Origin: Aralia elata
Lineage: Eukaryota > Streptophyta > Magnoliopsida > Apiales > Araliaceae
Assembly: GCA_034770075.1 (NCBI GenBank)
Contig: CM068385.1
Coordinates: 45,778,721 to 45,842,720, forward strand
DNA: 64,000 bases
Reading direction: 5' to 3'
Of the stretch, positions 36,050 to 47,509 are shown piece after piece. The first letter of the stretch is position 1; each line of letters starts with the position of its first letter. The notes under the pieces are model-generated. The model worked only from the letters and a program-made list of their open reading frames with translations. It did no database searches and had not been told where the DNA came from. A program made the translations under genes and the position numbers.

Positions 36050-36363
36050 TATATAGCCTTGTGTGACACAACAAACTATATATAAATAAATAGGTAGACA
36101 ACTATTGTCAATTACATCACTATGTAACTCTTTGTATTTTGCCTCTTAGATTATTTTGATCAAGTGTGACACATCCGAATCAAAATTATCTAAGTTAAGT
36201 CCAACCTAGCACTTCCATATATTCGAAAGAAAAACACTGTCCTTGTGTGACACAACAAAACAGTATCGTTCAGTCTATGTATAAGCATCAAATGTGATAA
36301 AGCAACATCTTAAATATTTAATACTTGCCTTGTGTGACACAACAAACTCATATTAAATATTTA
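36050..36363. other. E4 leader: four hairpins with a shared GTGTGACACA loop
   Basis: Four hairpins lie in the 5' leader of E4. H1 stem is 36050-36056 with 36076-36082 (tatatag/ctatata). H2 is 36145-36160 with 36179-36194 (16 bp, one mismatch). H3 is 36236-36240 with 36260-36264 (actgt/acagt). H4 is 36311-36323 with 36351-36363 (13 bp perfect). H1, H3 and H4 share the apical sequence ccttgtgtgacacaacaaa; H2 has the shorter caagtgtgacacatc. The apical core ttgtgt-g-acacaa is itself self-complementary. Stem sequences are unrelated between hairpins. This points to selection or amplification of a structural RNA or DNA element; its function is unknown. Confidence 0.8.
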
Positions 36364-37284
36364 ATACTCTATCGCTTTACCATGCTAGAAGGCGACGTTC
36401 GATATTCCAAATATCTTTGAACGCTTAGGACTTAATATAATTACTTTGAGGGGTTTATTATTATAAGTCTCATCTTGTTTAGCGCGCATGCACATATATA
36501 TATAAAATACGCGTCATATTATTTTACATGCGAAGCATGTTGGATAATATATAATATATATAGTAAGCATGCACATATAGAATACTATATTCTACCCGGA
36601 TTGATTATGGACTTTTATTCTAGTTTGGTTCACTAGAGCCACCAAGTGAACCAAAAGGTCAAACATAGGGTGCAAGAATAAATTTAAATATAACTATTAC
36701 ATTTAAACCCGAGCTCCAATAGAAACGGGTCTTCAAGCGCTCCTTGCTCCTTTGTCTCCAATTCTTCAAAATTAATTCTAACTATTCCTATTACAAAAAC
36801 TACTTACAATAAATAGAAACCTTGATCAGCAGTCAAGGGGAAGTACATAGGAGGGAGATAGAATTTACATTAAGAAAAATTTAGAGAAGACGAGGTACGC
36901 AGACCCCATTTATAAAAACCCATACATTCAAGCATCCACTAAAATAAATCCAATCACACATTGGTCAACAGTCCATAATCAATCCCTATTTATTATCATA
37001 CATATCTCTATATGTATCAATAAATAACATTTATCCCATGAATAATAAAACCATTCCATATATGCATTGATATCAATTAATGGGCAAAAGTTTTGCTAAT
37101 ATTTAGTTTTGAAACAAAATAAACTCTTTTATTTTAATCAAAAACCAAATCCAAATTAAACTCCTTTAATTTTAGCAATCTGAAATCCTATTCCAGATAA
37201 AATAAACTCTTTTATTTTAAACTTTTATCAATTAAATAAACCATTTATTTTAATTGAGAAAAACAAAATTTTTCAAAGTCTGGA
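36364..37284 (-). other. E4 leader, remaining noncoding part
   Basis: AT-rich untranslated leader between the hairpin cluster and the GC-rich patch. It holds smaller hairpins, for example acatgc-gaa-gcatgt at 36526-36540 and tagaata-cta-tattcta near 36578. No gene is seen. Confidence 0.5.
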
Positions 37285-37415
37285 CACCGGCGCGGCCGCG
37301 CTCCATTTTGAACTAGGAGCGGCGCGGCCACGCTGCACCCCAAGAAACGTTTTTCTGGGTTCGGGCCCGGCCGTGCTCCAGAATGAACTGGAAGCGGCGC
37401 GGCCGCACCGCGCCG
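37285..37415. repeat. GC-rich repeated patch in E4 leader
   Basis: Two related gcgcggcc...gctcca blocks are separated by about 95 bp in an otherwise AT-rich leader. They contain several GGCCGC/GCGGCC palindromes. The open frames across them are chance. Confidence 0.6.
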
Positions 37416-37509
37416 CAGAATCAGAAAAATTTTCTTGCCCAAAAATTCGAACGTTTCGCATATCAATTCATACATGGAATCATCAAGATCGATAATTAGC
37501 ACATGATTA

Positions 37510-37522
37510 GGCTTTGATACCA
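37510..37522 (-). other. E4 primer binding site
   Basis: On the minus strand TGGTATCAAAGCC begins one base after the LTR end CTAACA. It is complementary to the 3' end expected of initiator-Met tRNA with small deviations, as usual for copia elements. Confidence 0.75.
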
Positions 37523-37523
37523 C

Positions 37524-39340
37524 TGTTAGGTTTGTATATAACGCGAGCATGCAATCAAATTACATAAATAGAGCGGAAGCGCGATAAAACGGATTTTAAA
37601 ATTTTATACAAACCATCACCATGATCGATCAATGTGCTCAATTAACGATATAAACGAAAGAGAAAGAGAATAAGAATTATACCCTCGTAGAACAAAGCTT
37701 CCTCGGGTACAGGTTCAACTCCCAGTCCTTCGTGTTCTCCTCGAATGCTACGGTGTGATTCCTTCTTTGATCAACGTTAGCCACCCAAGTGTTTGGCCTC
37801 TAGAGGTGATCCACCAAGGAAGAACAAGTATTCAAGAAGTTGGGTATTTGGCAAAACCCTAGTTTCTATCTCTATAGAAATTGTAAGTACTCTCCACAAT
37901 CTAATGCAAGAGTGTGTAACCCTAATCTATGATAAGACTCCTCTTATTTATAGATGTAGGAATAACCCTTCCCTAAACTATTTAGGATTAGGGTTTCTAT
38001 TATAATTAAACTCCTTTAATTATTTATGCTCCTAATCTAATTAGGAATTCATGGAAGAGTACTTCTATTAATTAATTCCCAATCCCTATTAGGAATTAAA
38101 TAATAGTAAAAGTAATAATAATAAGACTCCTCTTATTAATTTATATTTAATATTTCCAAAACATTAAATAATAAATATTAAGCTATTTAATTTATTCTAT
38201 CTCCATAGACTAAATTAAATACACTTAACTTATTATTACAATTATGCCATTTACTTCTTAAATAAATATTTTTCCTTTTGCGGTGTGACCCTTTAGGTTC
38301 TCCATATTAAACCGGTTGTGAATAAAATAATTAGAACAATTCTAATCTTATTTAAATAAATAAATTAAACTATTTAATTCATTTAAATAAATAATATTTA
38401 TTCTACAATAAGGGTAAGCCCCTTTAGCGATCAACGACTTTCCAGATAATATAGATTTCAACATTAATCACAAAAGAACCTTTGAGTAAATAGTTACCGT
38501 ACAATTCAGTCCTTCTACCATACAATGTCCCAATTAAATATAAGACATGGATTTACTGTCAAGTCTTATTTTATTTAATTATATGTATTTCGATTCCCAA
38601 ATGCACAACTCTAATTAATGCAAATTAGAAACTCCTTTCTAATTTCATTCTGCCTTGGCCAAGGACTACTGAGTTATCATTTATCGAATCAAATAGGACA
38701 TTCACATCTTTTACTAGACGAGGTAGATTCTTTGTTGATCATTCACCTATCTCTATGTACAACAAATTATACCCAATCATACCCTTTGATATACCCACAA
38801 GGTCTTAAGGGACATGTCAAAGTATAACTCATCATACACAAGATACTATGATGATCTCAAGTCCAAGGATCACTTGTACAACTATCACTATAGGAATTCC
38901 TATTGACAGGCGAGAAAAACTCCATTAGGTATTCCTTAGTGAGCCACGTTCAGTGAACTTATTCTCCAATAAGCACCTACATACTTGCTTTAGTGTCTTC
39001 ACACAAATGATTATGAGATCAATCATCCTCTTCCTAAGAGCGAGCAACGTATGTACTAATCTATCCGGATTCACTAATCCCCAATTTAGTAATCCAACGT
39101 TTAGGAACAATTCTAGTTTGTGAGCTATCTTGAATTTAGATCTCATTAGCATGATCACCATCATGATTATAAAAGCATTGCTCAAAACTATGGGTTTATC
39201 ACATTTAATATAACAACACTATGTAGATAATATAAAATGCCTTTTAAGAAAATCAATTCTTTTATTAATAAATGAATAAGATTACAAAGTATATGCTACA
39301 TCATATCAAATATGATTGGCTTGTGTGCATACTACTTTCA
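37524..39340 (-). repeat. E4 5' LTR
   Basis: 1817-bp partner of 25435-27304 with the same ends. A minus-strand TATA-like CTATAAATAAG at about 37943-37953 could be the promoter. Confidence 0.93.
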
Positions 39341-39345
39341 AAAAC
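39341..39345. other. Target-site duplication of E4, right copy (aaaac)
   Basis: Second copy of the 5-bp duplication. E3 ORF3 coding resumes immediately to its right. Confidence 0.85.
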
Positions 39346-39692
39346 AAGTCTAAAAACTTTTCATAAACAAATTGTTTGGTGGCAATGGAATTTTTAAACC
39401 GTGCTTTGAAACTATGACCTCGAAAGAAATTATCTGGTAGGTTAGAAACGGTAGAAAAAGGATTTACCAGGTGTGTTGGTGGATCAGTCTGTGGAGGAGG
39501 AGACTATGAAGTAGGAGAGTGAGAATCTTTGTGTAGAAAAGAGAAGCTTGAATCAGATCCATCAGAAGCATCAGACGAAATAGGAACTGAAGTCTGACTT
39601 TTGGACTTCTTTGATGATCGAGAAGTATAAGGAGATCGTGGATGAGTTTTGTTTTTGATTGTTATACCGGATGAACGTGATCGTGTCTTCAT
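39346..39692 (-). pseudogene. E3 ORF3, N-terminal part
   Basis: Starts MKTRSRSSGITIKNKTHP at 39692. It encodes a basic, Ser/Lys-rich N-terminus, then a stop at about 39504, and continues in the same frame toward the E4 insertion point, where it joins the block starting at 25429. The Ser/Lys-rich start resembles nuclear or DNA-binding tails but has no recognised motif. Confidence 0.6.
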
Positions 39693-39996
39693 TCTTGTTG
39701 TTGAAAGTTAAACCAGATGAGAAACAGAGAAATATCAGAGAGTTGTATTGAGAGAAGAAGATAAATGCTCTGCCTTTAATAAGAACGCGTTAGGCTTCGA
39801 AAAGACTCCTTGAAACAATAAAACCCTTGCTTCAGTCTTTTCAAATTCTAATCTCATTATGATAGATACCGAGAATCGTGCTAGTGCAGATACGCCTTCT
39901 TTGCCGGTTATATACATATAATGTATATCAACAAAACTTAGTTAAAATAATAATATGCAAATATTTATGCATAACTTATTGTAATACGTGATCATA
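39693..39996 (-). other. E3 spacer between pol and ORF3
   Basis: Untranslated spacer of about 300 bp with no gene. It could contain the start of a subgenomic or spliced message for ORF3; no site was established. Confidence 0.4.
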
Positions 39997-42043
39997 TTAT
40001 ACCAAGCACATACCAAGTTCTCTTCTTAACATACAAAATCTTTCTTCACTTAATGGTTTAGTAAAAATATCAGCTAATTATTTTTCTGTTGGAATAAAGA
40101 TTAATTTTATTAAACCTTTTGAAACATTATCTCTTAAAAAATGGTGCCTAACTTCTATATGTTTTGTTCGTGAATGCAAGACAGGATTTTTTGATATGTC
40201 AATAGTGCTAGAATTATCACAATAAATAGGCACACTACCACATAAAATATCAAAATCATATAGAGTTTGCCTCATCCATAAGATTTGAGAACAACAGCTT
40301 CCTGCAGCTAAATATTCTCCCTCAGTGGTTGACAAAGCAACTGAAGTTTGCTTTTTACTGTGCCATGTAACCAGACTATGACCTAAAAATATGCAAGCAC
40401 CACTGGTACTTTTTCTATCGATTTGGCATCCTGCATAGTCAGCATCTGAATAATCCATTAGTTCAAAGTGATTGTAAATAGGATAAAATAACCCTAAATT
40501 TATAGTACCACTTAAATATTTAAAAATCCTTTTAACAGCTTGTAAGTGAGATTCTTTAGGTTTTGCTTGAAAACGTGCACACAGACATACACTATACATT
40601 ATATCAGGTCTAGATGCGGTTAAATATAATAAACATCCAATCATACCTCGATATTTGGTTAACTCTACATCTATACCTTTATCATCTGATGTAAGTTTTA
40701 TTGATGTACTCATTGGTGTAGCCTTTGGGTTGGATCCTTCAAAACCAAATCTTTTGAGGAGCTCTTTTGTGTACTTGGTTTGATGAATATAGATCCCTTC
40801 CTTAGTTTGCTTGATTTGAAGCCCCAAAAAGTAATTTAGCTCTCCCATTAAGCTCATATCAAATTCCTTATGCATACATTTTGAAAACCACTCACAAAGA
40901 AAATCATTAGTAGCACCAAATATTATGTCATCCACATATATTTGAACAACAATTATATCAGTTTTATCATGCATAATAAATAGTGTGGAATCAATTTTAC
41001 CTCTAGTGAAACCACTGGAAAGAAGATACTTACTCAACCTCTCGTACCAAGCTCTTGGAGCTTGTTTGAGACCATAGAGAGCTTTCTTTAGCTTAAAAAC
41101 ATGATTTGGGTACTTTTCATGTTCGAATCCAGGAGGCTGTTTGACATAGACTTCTTCATTAATGTATCCATTTAGGAATGCGCTTTTTACATCCATTTGA
41201 TAAAGCTTGAACTTCTTGTAACATGCAAATGCTAATAAAATCCGGATAGATTCTAGTCTTGCAACTGGGGCATAAGTCTCTTCGTAGTCGATCCCTTCTT
41301 GTTGATTATATCCTTGAGCTACTAGCCTTGCTTTGTTGCGAGTGATTGTCCCATGTTCATCAAGCTTGTTTTTAAATACCCATTTTGTTCCAATGACAGA
41401 AACATCTTTAGGAGGAGGCATTAATTCCCAAACTTGACATCGTTCAAATTGTTGAAGTTCCTCTTGCATTTCCATTAGCCAACTTTCATCGAGAATGGCT
41501 TCCTTAGCATTCTTTGGCTCAACTTGTGATAAGAATGCAGAGAAAGCACATTGATTTTGTAAACCTCTTCGTGTGGTGATTCCTTTGTTTATATCTCCAA
41601 TAATGTTTTCCGGTGGATGATTCTTGAGATATCTTGCAGTCTTTGGCATTTGGACATCGTATAACACTTCTTCTTGTTGGGAAAAATCTTCCTCAAGTTC
41701 TTGTGTTGTTCCTTGTTCTACTCCTTGAGTGTTTTCCAATTCAGCTTGCTGAATCTGTTCATTTGGCTTGCTGAATAGATTTTTCCGGTTTGCTGGATTC
41801 ACTGAGATCTCCAAATTACCTGCATCCTCTTCTCTTTCTTTTGGAAGATCATTATTAGTTTCATTAAATGTTATATGTACTGATTCTTCAATACATAGCT
41901 TGTTAATATTAAATACACGATATGCTTTGCTGTTTTGTGAGTAACCAATAAAAATCCCTTTATAGGATTTAACATCAAATTTTCCCAAGTTATCACTAGT
42001 ATTCAGTATGAAACATTTAGACCCAAATACTTTGAAATAACTT
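39997..42043 (-). pseudogene. E3 reverse transcriptase and RNase H (pol, second half)
   Basis: A 636-codon open frame from 41988, preceded by the last integrase residues up to the CACTA insertion at 42044. It contains GTKWVFKNKLDEHG, ARLVAQGYNQ, QMDVKSAFLNG, ALYGLKQAPRAWYERL and the RT active site VQIYVDDIIFG, then the RNase H blocks DYSDADYAGCQIDRKSTSGA and TTEGEYLAAG. A TAA at 40078-40080 (PTEK-stop, where copia elements read Gln) is the only break before the natural C-terminus at 39997 (LADIFTKPL...). Otherwise complete. Confidence 0.9.
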
Positions 42044-42046
42044 ATA
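42044..42046. other. Target-site duplication of E6, left copy (ata)
   Basis: The 3-bp duplication ata flanks E6 here and at 47825-47827. Three bases is the CACTA-family standard. Confidence 0.85.
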
Positions 42047-42340
42047 CACTACAAAAAAGTTGGTCATTAGCGACGACAGTCATTATCGACGGCAATATGC
42101 CGTCGCCAATGACCTCAGTAACGACGGGGATGCCGTCGCTAATGTCTGCCGTCGCTAATGACCTGTTCCCCCAAATCCAGCCTGGAGATCGACGGTAGGC
42201 CGTCGCTAATGAATTTTAATGCCGTCGCTAATGAGATTAATTTGGCGCCATACTTTCGTGGAGGAGGGAAACCCATTGGCGACGGGATAAAAATGACATA
42301 AGCGACGGGGATGTCATCGCCAATGAGTTCTTAATTTCAA
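42047..42340. repeat. E6 left TIR and subterminal repeats
   Basis: The CACTACAAAAAA terminus is followed by repeated gccgtcgctaatga / tcattagcgacggc-type motifs through about 42330. These are the presumed transposase-binding sites of CACTA elements. The right end (47510-47824) mirrors them. Confidence 0.85.
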
Positions 42341-42352
42341 TCCCTAACCTCG

Positions 42353-42568
42353 ATGGCAACGATCAAAATTTCTGATACCAATCTCAAATTTCAGCGACAA
42401 ATAATTTCTCTCGCCCTCCTTCCCTCGATGTCGAACTCACCAGTGCTCCTTGTCGCTACCGGCAGCAGCTTGAACAAGTGGGTCGCTTGGGCTAACAGAG
42501 GCAAGGCGTGGTTAGCTCACAGATTTGGGCAAACTGATTTGGGCAAATTAATCTTCCTCTGCGTTTGA
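42353..42568 (+). other. E6 small ORF of unknown status
   Basis: A 71-codon frame starting MATIKISDTNLKFQRQ right after the left subterminal repeats. No family is recognised. It could be a first exon or chance. Confidence 0.25.
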
Positions 42569-43577
42569 TCCTGGTAAGTTAAGGTTGTAATTTTTCGCCT
42601 ATTTGATGTACCTTTGCAAGCTCGTATGTATTTCAATTGGAGCATATATACATTTGCTTTGGTTTGTTTCTGATTTGAGCATACATTTTCTAAGGACTTA
42701 GAGATGCAAGGACTTGCGTCTCTAATGCAAGGACTTGCGAAGGAGGTTCAATTCAGCACCATTTTCTAACATTTTCTCTTTGTTTATTAGTGTCACTACA
42801 TGACTTTTTGTTTCTGATGGTGTGTTCTAATGGTATTGATTTGCTTAACCCATTTGTAATTTATTAATTGTCGTGTTACTAGATCAGTTTTGGTGAGTTT
42901 GTGGATCGTTAGATATATATATTAGACAAATGTTGATGGTGTACCCTTAGTTTTGTATAAACCTAATAAGTTTTAGGGTTTTGATTTGGGGCTCTCAGAA
43001 TTTAAGCTGTTGTTCTCTTTTGCTCCTTGGGAGGAACCTGAAGTATGAGCTTTAAATTTTAGGTCTCATTTAGTCTTGCATTTTAACTTTTAAAAATTGA
43101 GGTCAATTCTATGAGAATACACACAACCCCTATTTTGCTGTTACAAGGATTAGGATGTTTTGCTAAAATGACATTGGCCTGTCTAATTATTAGTTGTTGA
43201 CAGTTTAATATTAGGATTAGTATTCACTTATCAATTGGGGTATTAGAATTAGTATTCAGTTATCAATTGGCCTGACATTAGGATTAGTATTCACTTATCA
43301 ATTGGCCTGGCATTAGGATTAGTATTTTCAATAATCTAACATAAAATGTAAAGAGAGAAAATATTGTATGGGAACAGAAAAGGAAATAATAAATTCTCAA
43401 TATGTATCATTTCATTTGAACACATTGTATAACAAACTTGAACACATTGTATCATTTCATATTACATTTAATTTTAGTGGGAGATGAAGTTAGGAAACTC
43501 ATAAGCATACATATACATTAACCCGAATACTTAATTGTGTTTTCCTAACTTTCCATATATATATATATAACAGCCCG
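42569..43577. other. E6 noncoding interval
   Basis: AT-rich, without a gene. It contains a short local tandem repeat at about 43200-43330 (ggattagtattcacttatcaattgg, three degenerate copies). Confidence 0.5.
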
Positions 43578-43838
43578 TTGTTCAAGATGTCTATTGATCG
43601 AAGTTGGATGGAACGTAGGGTAGCCAATGATAAGAGTGGGCTTAGCTCTGAGTACCGTAAAGGGATTGAACAGTTTCTGAATTTTGCATTTGAGCAAGTC
43701 AGCGGTGATGAGATCAGATGTCCTTGTAAGAGGTGTGTGAATGAAGTGTGGAAGGAAAGGAGTGATGTCATGTGCGACTTATTTGCATATGGGTTCAAGC
43801 AGGGCTATACGACATGGATCTATCATGGGGAAACCTAG
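43578..43838 (+). pseudogene. E6 transposase-associated domain, truncated TNPD
   Basis: An 86-codon frame matching the N-terminal 'transposase-associated' domain of CACTA transposases. It starts MSIDRSWMERRV, followed by SSEYRKGIEQFLNFA, a CPCKRC metal-type motif and GFKQGYTTWIYHGE. A TAG follows, after which the same frame continues a little (LDDHESELKSS) and decays. The large DDE domain that normally follows is absent, which is why E6 is called non-autonomous. Confidence 0.85.
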
Positions 43839-43982
43839 TTGGATGATCATGAATCCGAACTGAAATCTAGTAGTGCAATTATGATACTCTATCTGTGATT
43901 ATTCTATTAATTACCTTGCAAAATTACTGTGATTACACTTAATCATATAATTTTAAGTTGATTTATTTACAGTTATAGACAT

Positions 43983-46900
43983 ATGGCCCGTACACCACAC
44001 GGTGATCGCGGTGGGCGTGCTGGACGTGGGGGCCGTGGAGGTCGTGGGGGTGATAATCAGGCCAGATCTTCAGGTATAATTACATGTTAAATGTTGAAGT
44101 CAGTATTATGATTGTTTTTTTATATTGTATATTGTCATGATATTCATTCACATATTGTTCTCAAATAGGTGATCGGCGTAGGCCTCCGCGGGGACTAGCA
44201 CGTGGTTTGCTAGGGAATCCCCCTCAGGCGCCTCATATATGTCGCGTCGGGGATAACAGGTAATTGTATTAATTATAACAACAATTGTATTAATAATATA
44301 TTAATTAATGTATCTTGCAGTATCCTTGACGCGACTCCAAGGAACACGTTGCTTGGGATCGTGCACAACCGATTCTCGAGCGCGTGGATGAGGTGGACAG
44401 ATGTGGATGACCGCTCACGGCAGTTGATTATAGACGAATTTCGCGTAAGAAAGATTTAAAATGTTCGTTTTCTATAATGTAATTATTAAACTTTGACGTG
44501 TCGATTTATGTTGTCTGCTTCTAATGTAATGTGTAATGTGCAGAGGTATTATCGATTTGAGGACGGGAAGGAAGCCCATGGCTTGACCGTTCTTCGATCA
44601 TATTTAGAGATGAACTGGCACAAGTGGGTCTACGACTGGAAGAAAAAGGCCCAGAGCAAGTTGGCCGATGGACAGACACTTAAATATGTCCGGCCAAATT
44701 TTATTGGTGCTGCAGTGTGGGAGCAGATGTGCAACATTTGGGAGGGCGCTGCGTTCCAGAAGAAGTCAGCACAGCGTACAGCGGCCCGACAGCAGAGTCG
44801 TCTCCCACACTGCACGGGGTCTCAGTCGTACGACCTTTACAGGGAGAGACTCGAGGTTAGTCTTAAGCACCCACCATCGCGCTTAGAGTTTTGGTGGCAC
44901 GCCCACCAGAAGAAAGGTGAAGGTGGTTATATCTCACCTGAGGCAGAGGGCATTGCTGTAAGTTAGTTAATTCTTTTATTTAGTATGTATTTAAAATCTT
45001 GAAATTCATTTGTATTCTTTTAACATACTGTGCTTTTTCATATATTTATGTGTTTTTTTCAGCAACGGTTCGAGGACCTTGCTGAGGCTCGGAGCAGCCA
45101 GAGAGGGGATGGTGACATAGATGAGGCGACGCGCGCTAATGAGGAGATAGAGGACTGGCTGCAGGCTACGGGGGGGGGGGGGGCGAAGAAAGGTAGAGTT
45201 GTTGGCATTCCCCGAGTCCCAGCGTACACGTTAGTCCCTGCTGCGAGATCTCAGCGTCGCCCACCCACCGGAGCTAGTGGTGCGAGTGGATCAGGTGCCG
45301 ACCCTTCATTATCTGATCATTTTTTCCGGCGGATCGTAGAGGGGTGCATGACGAGCAGTGTTGTGCAGTCAGGCGCACCATCACGCGAGCGGATCTACCA
45401 GCTTGCTCAGGAGGTTGTCCACGGATCCATAGATCCTACCACATCTGCTGACGAGTTCATGGGTATAGTCCGGGAGGAGGCCATCCGTGTATGTGCGGTT
45501 GTCTTGGCCAACATCTTTCCTCCACATATTCGACAGGTAAAAACAATTATTAATGTATGTCCTTATTTAATTCATAGAATTTGTAATTATATTGCTTATA
45601 TAAACTATCAAACAAATAGTTATCCGACTTATTGTTTACTTATTGCCTAACTTTTTCTAACTTAGGAAAACTTAGAGCAATAGTCGAAAAAGAGACCCAA
45701 AACCCGCCTCGGGCGTCAAAATGACCCGCGAACGTAGACATAGCACCTCGTAGGTAATAGGCACGCGTTATAACTTACGGAACTCGATTCTGATATCCGG
45801 AGGCCGAGTTATCAGTCCTATCGCCTAACTTAAGAAAACTTAGAGCAATAGTCGAAAAAGAGACCAAAACCCGCCTCGGGCGTCAAAACGACCCGCGAAC
45901 GTAGACATAGAACCTCGTAGGTATTAGGCACGCGTTACAACTTACGGGACTCGATTCTGATATCCGGAGGCCGAGTTATCAGTCCGTTCGCCTAACTTAA
46001 GAAAACTTAGAGCAATAGTCGAAAAAGAGACCAAAACCCGTCTCGGGCGTCAAAATGACCCGCAAACGTAGACATAGCACCTCGTAGGTATTAGGCACGC
46101 GTTACAACTTACGGGACTCGATTCTGATATCCGGAGGCCGAGTTATCAGTCCTATCGCCTAACTTAAGAAAACTTAGAGCAATAGTCGAAAAAGAGACCA
46201 AAACCCGCCTCGGGCGTCAAAACAACCCGCGAACGTAAACATAGCACCTCGTAGGTATTAGGCACGCGTTATAACTTACGGGACTCGATTCTGATATCCG
46301 GAGGCCGAGTTATCAATCCGTTCGCCTAACTTAAGAAAACTTAGAGCAATAGTCGAAAAAGAGACCAAAACCCGCCTCGGGCGTCAAACCTCCCGCGAAT
46401 GTAGACAGAGCACCTCGTAGGTATTAGGCACGCGTTACAACTTACGGGACTCAATTCTGATATCCGGAGGCCGAGTTATCAGTCCGTTCGCCTAACTTAA
46501 GAAAAATTAGTGCAATATTCGAAAAAGAGACCAATACCCGCCTCGGGCGTCAAAACGACCCGCGAACGTAGACATAACAGTAGGTATTAGGCACGCGTTA
46601 CAACTTACGGGACTCGATTCTGATATCCGGAGGTCGAGTTTTCAGTCCTTCGCCTAACTTAATAAAACTTAGAGCAATAGTTGAAAACGAGACCAAAACC
46701 CGCCTCGGGCATCAAAACGACCCGCGAACGTAGACATAGCACCTCGTAGGTATTAGGCACGCGTTACAACTTACAAGACTCGATTCTGATATCCGGAGGC
46801 CGAGTTATCAGTCCGTTCGCCTAACTTAAGAAAACTTAGAGCAATAGTCGAAAAAGAGACCAAAACCTGCCTCGGGCGTCAAAACGACGCGCGAACGTAG

Positions 46901-47261
46901 ACATAGCACCTCGTAGGTATTAGGCACGCGTTACAACTTACGGGACTCGATTCCGATATCCGGAGGCCAAATAATCTGTTCGTTCGCCTAACTTAAGAAA
47001 ACTTAAAGAACACAAACTAAACTAATTTAAATATGCTTTCTTTTCGACTTCGTTATTAATATTTTAATTTTGTAGGGTCTTGTTGATGAGACTCGTGGGG
47101 GTGGAGGCAGCGGCACAGGCGATGACCGTGGAGGAGATGGTGATGACCGCCGAGCTGATAAGACGATGGAGGGTGGGACCGGCGCTGGGATTGGCGATGG
47201 GACCGGACGTACGATAGATGACAGCGATGATGGTACTGGCACTCCTGATTTGGGGCTGTAG
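43983..47261 (+). CDS. E6 Transposase_24 (Ptta/En/Spm) gene, six exons
   Basis: Exons by GT-AG: 43983-44073, 44169-44259, 44321-44444, 44544-44957, 45063-45536 and 47076-47261. Together they are 1380 nt with no internal stop, encoding 459 residues. The N-terminus is Arg/Gly-rich (GRGGRGGRGG). The middle (FSSAWMRWTDVDDRSRQLII, then RPNFIGAAVWEQMC and LEFWWHAHQKKGEGGY) matches the plant transposase Ptta/En/Spm family, thought to be an accessory DNA-binding protein of CACTA elements. Exon 5 has a Gly run from a 13-base G tract. The C-terminus is acidic and Gly/Asp-rich. Exon junctions were assigned by eye. Intron 5 (1.5 kb) carries the 167-bp array. Confidence 0.8.
45657..47007. repeat. 167-bp tandem array in E6 intron 5
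   Basis: The anchor (c)ctaacttaagaaaactta recurs at 45657, 45824, 45991, 46158, 46325, 46491, 46653, 46820 and 46987. Spacings are 167, 167, 167, 167, 166, 162, 167 and 167, giving eight full units and a partial ninth. Copies are highly similar (each has the block cgtaggtattaggcacgcgtt or a close form). Two end variants (cctatcg and ccgttcg) alternate in the first four copies. Confidence 0.95.
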
Positions 47262-47509
47262 TTAGTTTATGTTATCATTTTGACTTTCATGTATAAACTT
47301 AAACAGTTTTTGAGTTGTACAAACTACAGTTTTGTATATACTTAGGTTGATGGTTTATGTATATAACTATTTGATTGTTATTGATATCCGTTTGTGAAGA
47401 AATATTTGTTTTTCATTAGTTTATAACAGGTACAATTATGTATATGTAAATGAACAGGGGAATCTATAATTTGCAAAAAAAAAAAATATTTTTTCAAAAA
47501 GTCATTGCC

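Larger units (their letters stand above)
25435..39340 (-). mobile_element. E4: Ty1/copia retrotransposon inside E3 ORF3
   Basis: Minus-strand element with LTRs at 37524-39340 (5') and 25435-27304 (3'), TSD aaaac, a primer site, a long 1.6-kb leader with repeated hairpins, gag-protease-integrase (35859-33474), then RT/RNase H (29454-27330) after the inserted E5. The 'gtgcaagtgggagat' polypurine context and LTR size suggest an Angela/TAR-type lineage, at low confidence. The RT part is badly degraded and contains the poly-C zone. Confidence 0.9.

Noticed and set aside
37245..37550. A 101-codon minus ORF over the GC-rich leader patch
   Set aside because: It spans the E4 primer site and LTR boundary and has simple Ala/Pro/Arg composition, so it is chance.
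45657..47007. Centromeric satellite array
   Set aside because: Only about eight copies confined to an intron of E6. Monomer size is suggestive, but nothing here shows centromere function.
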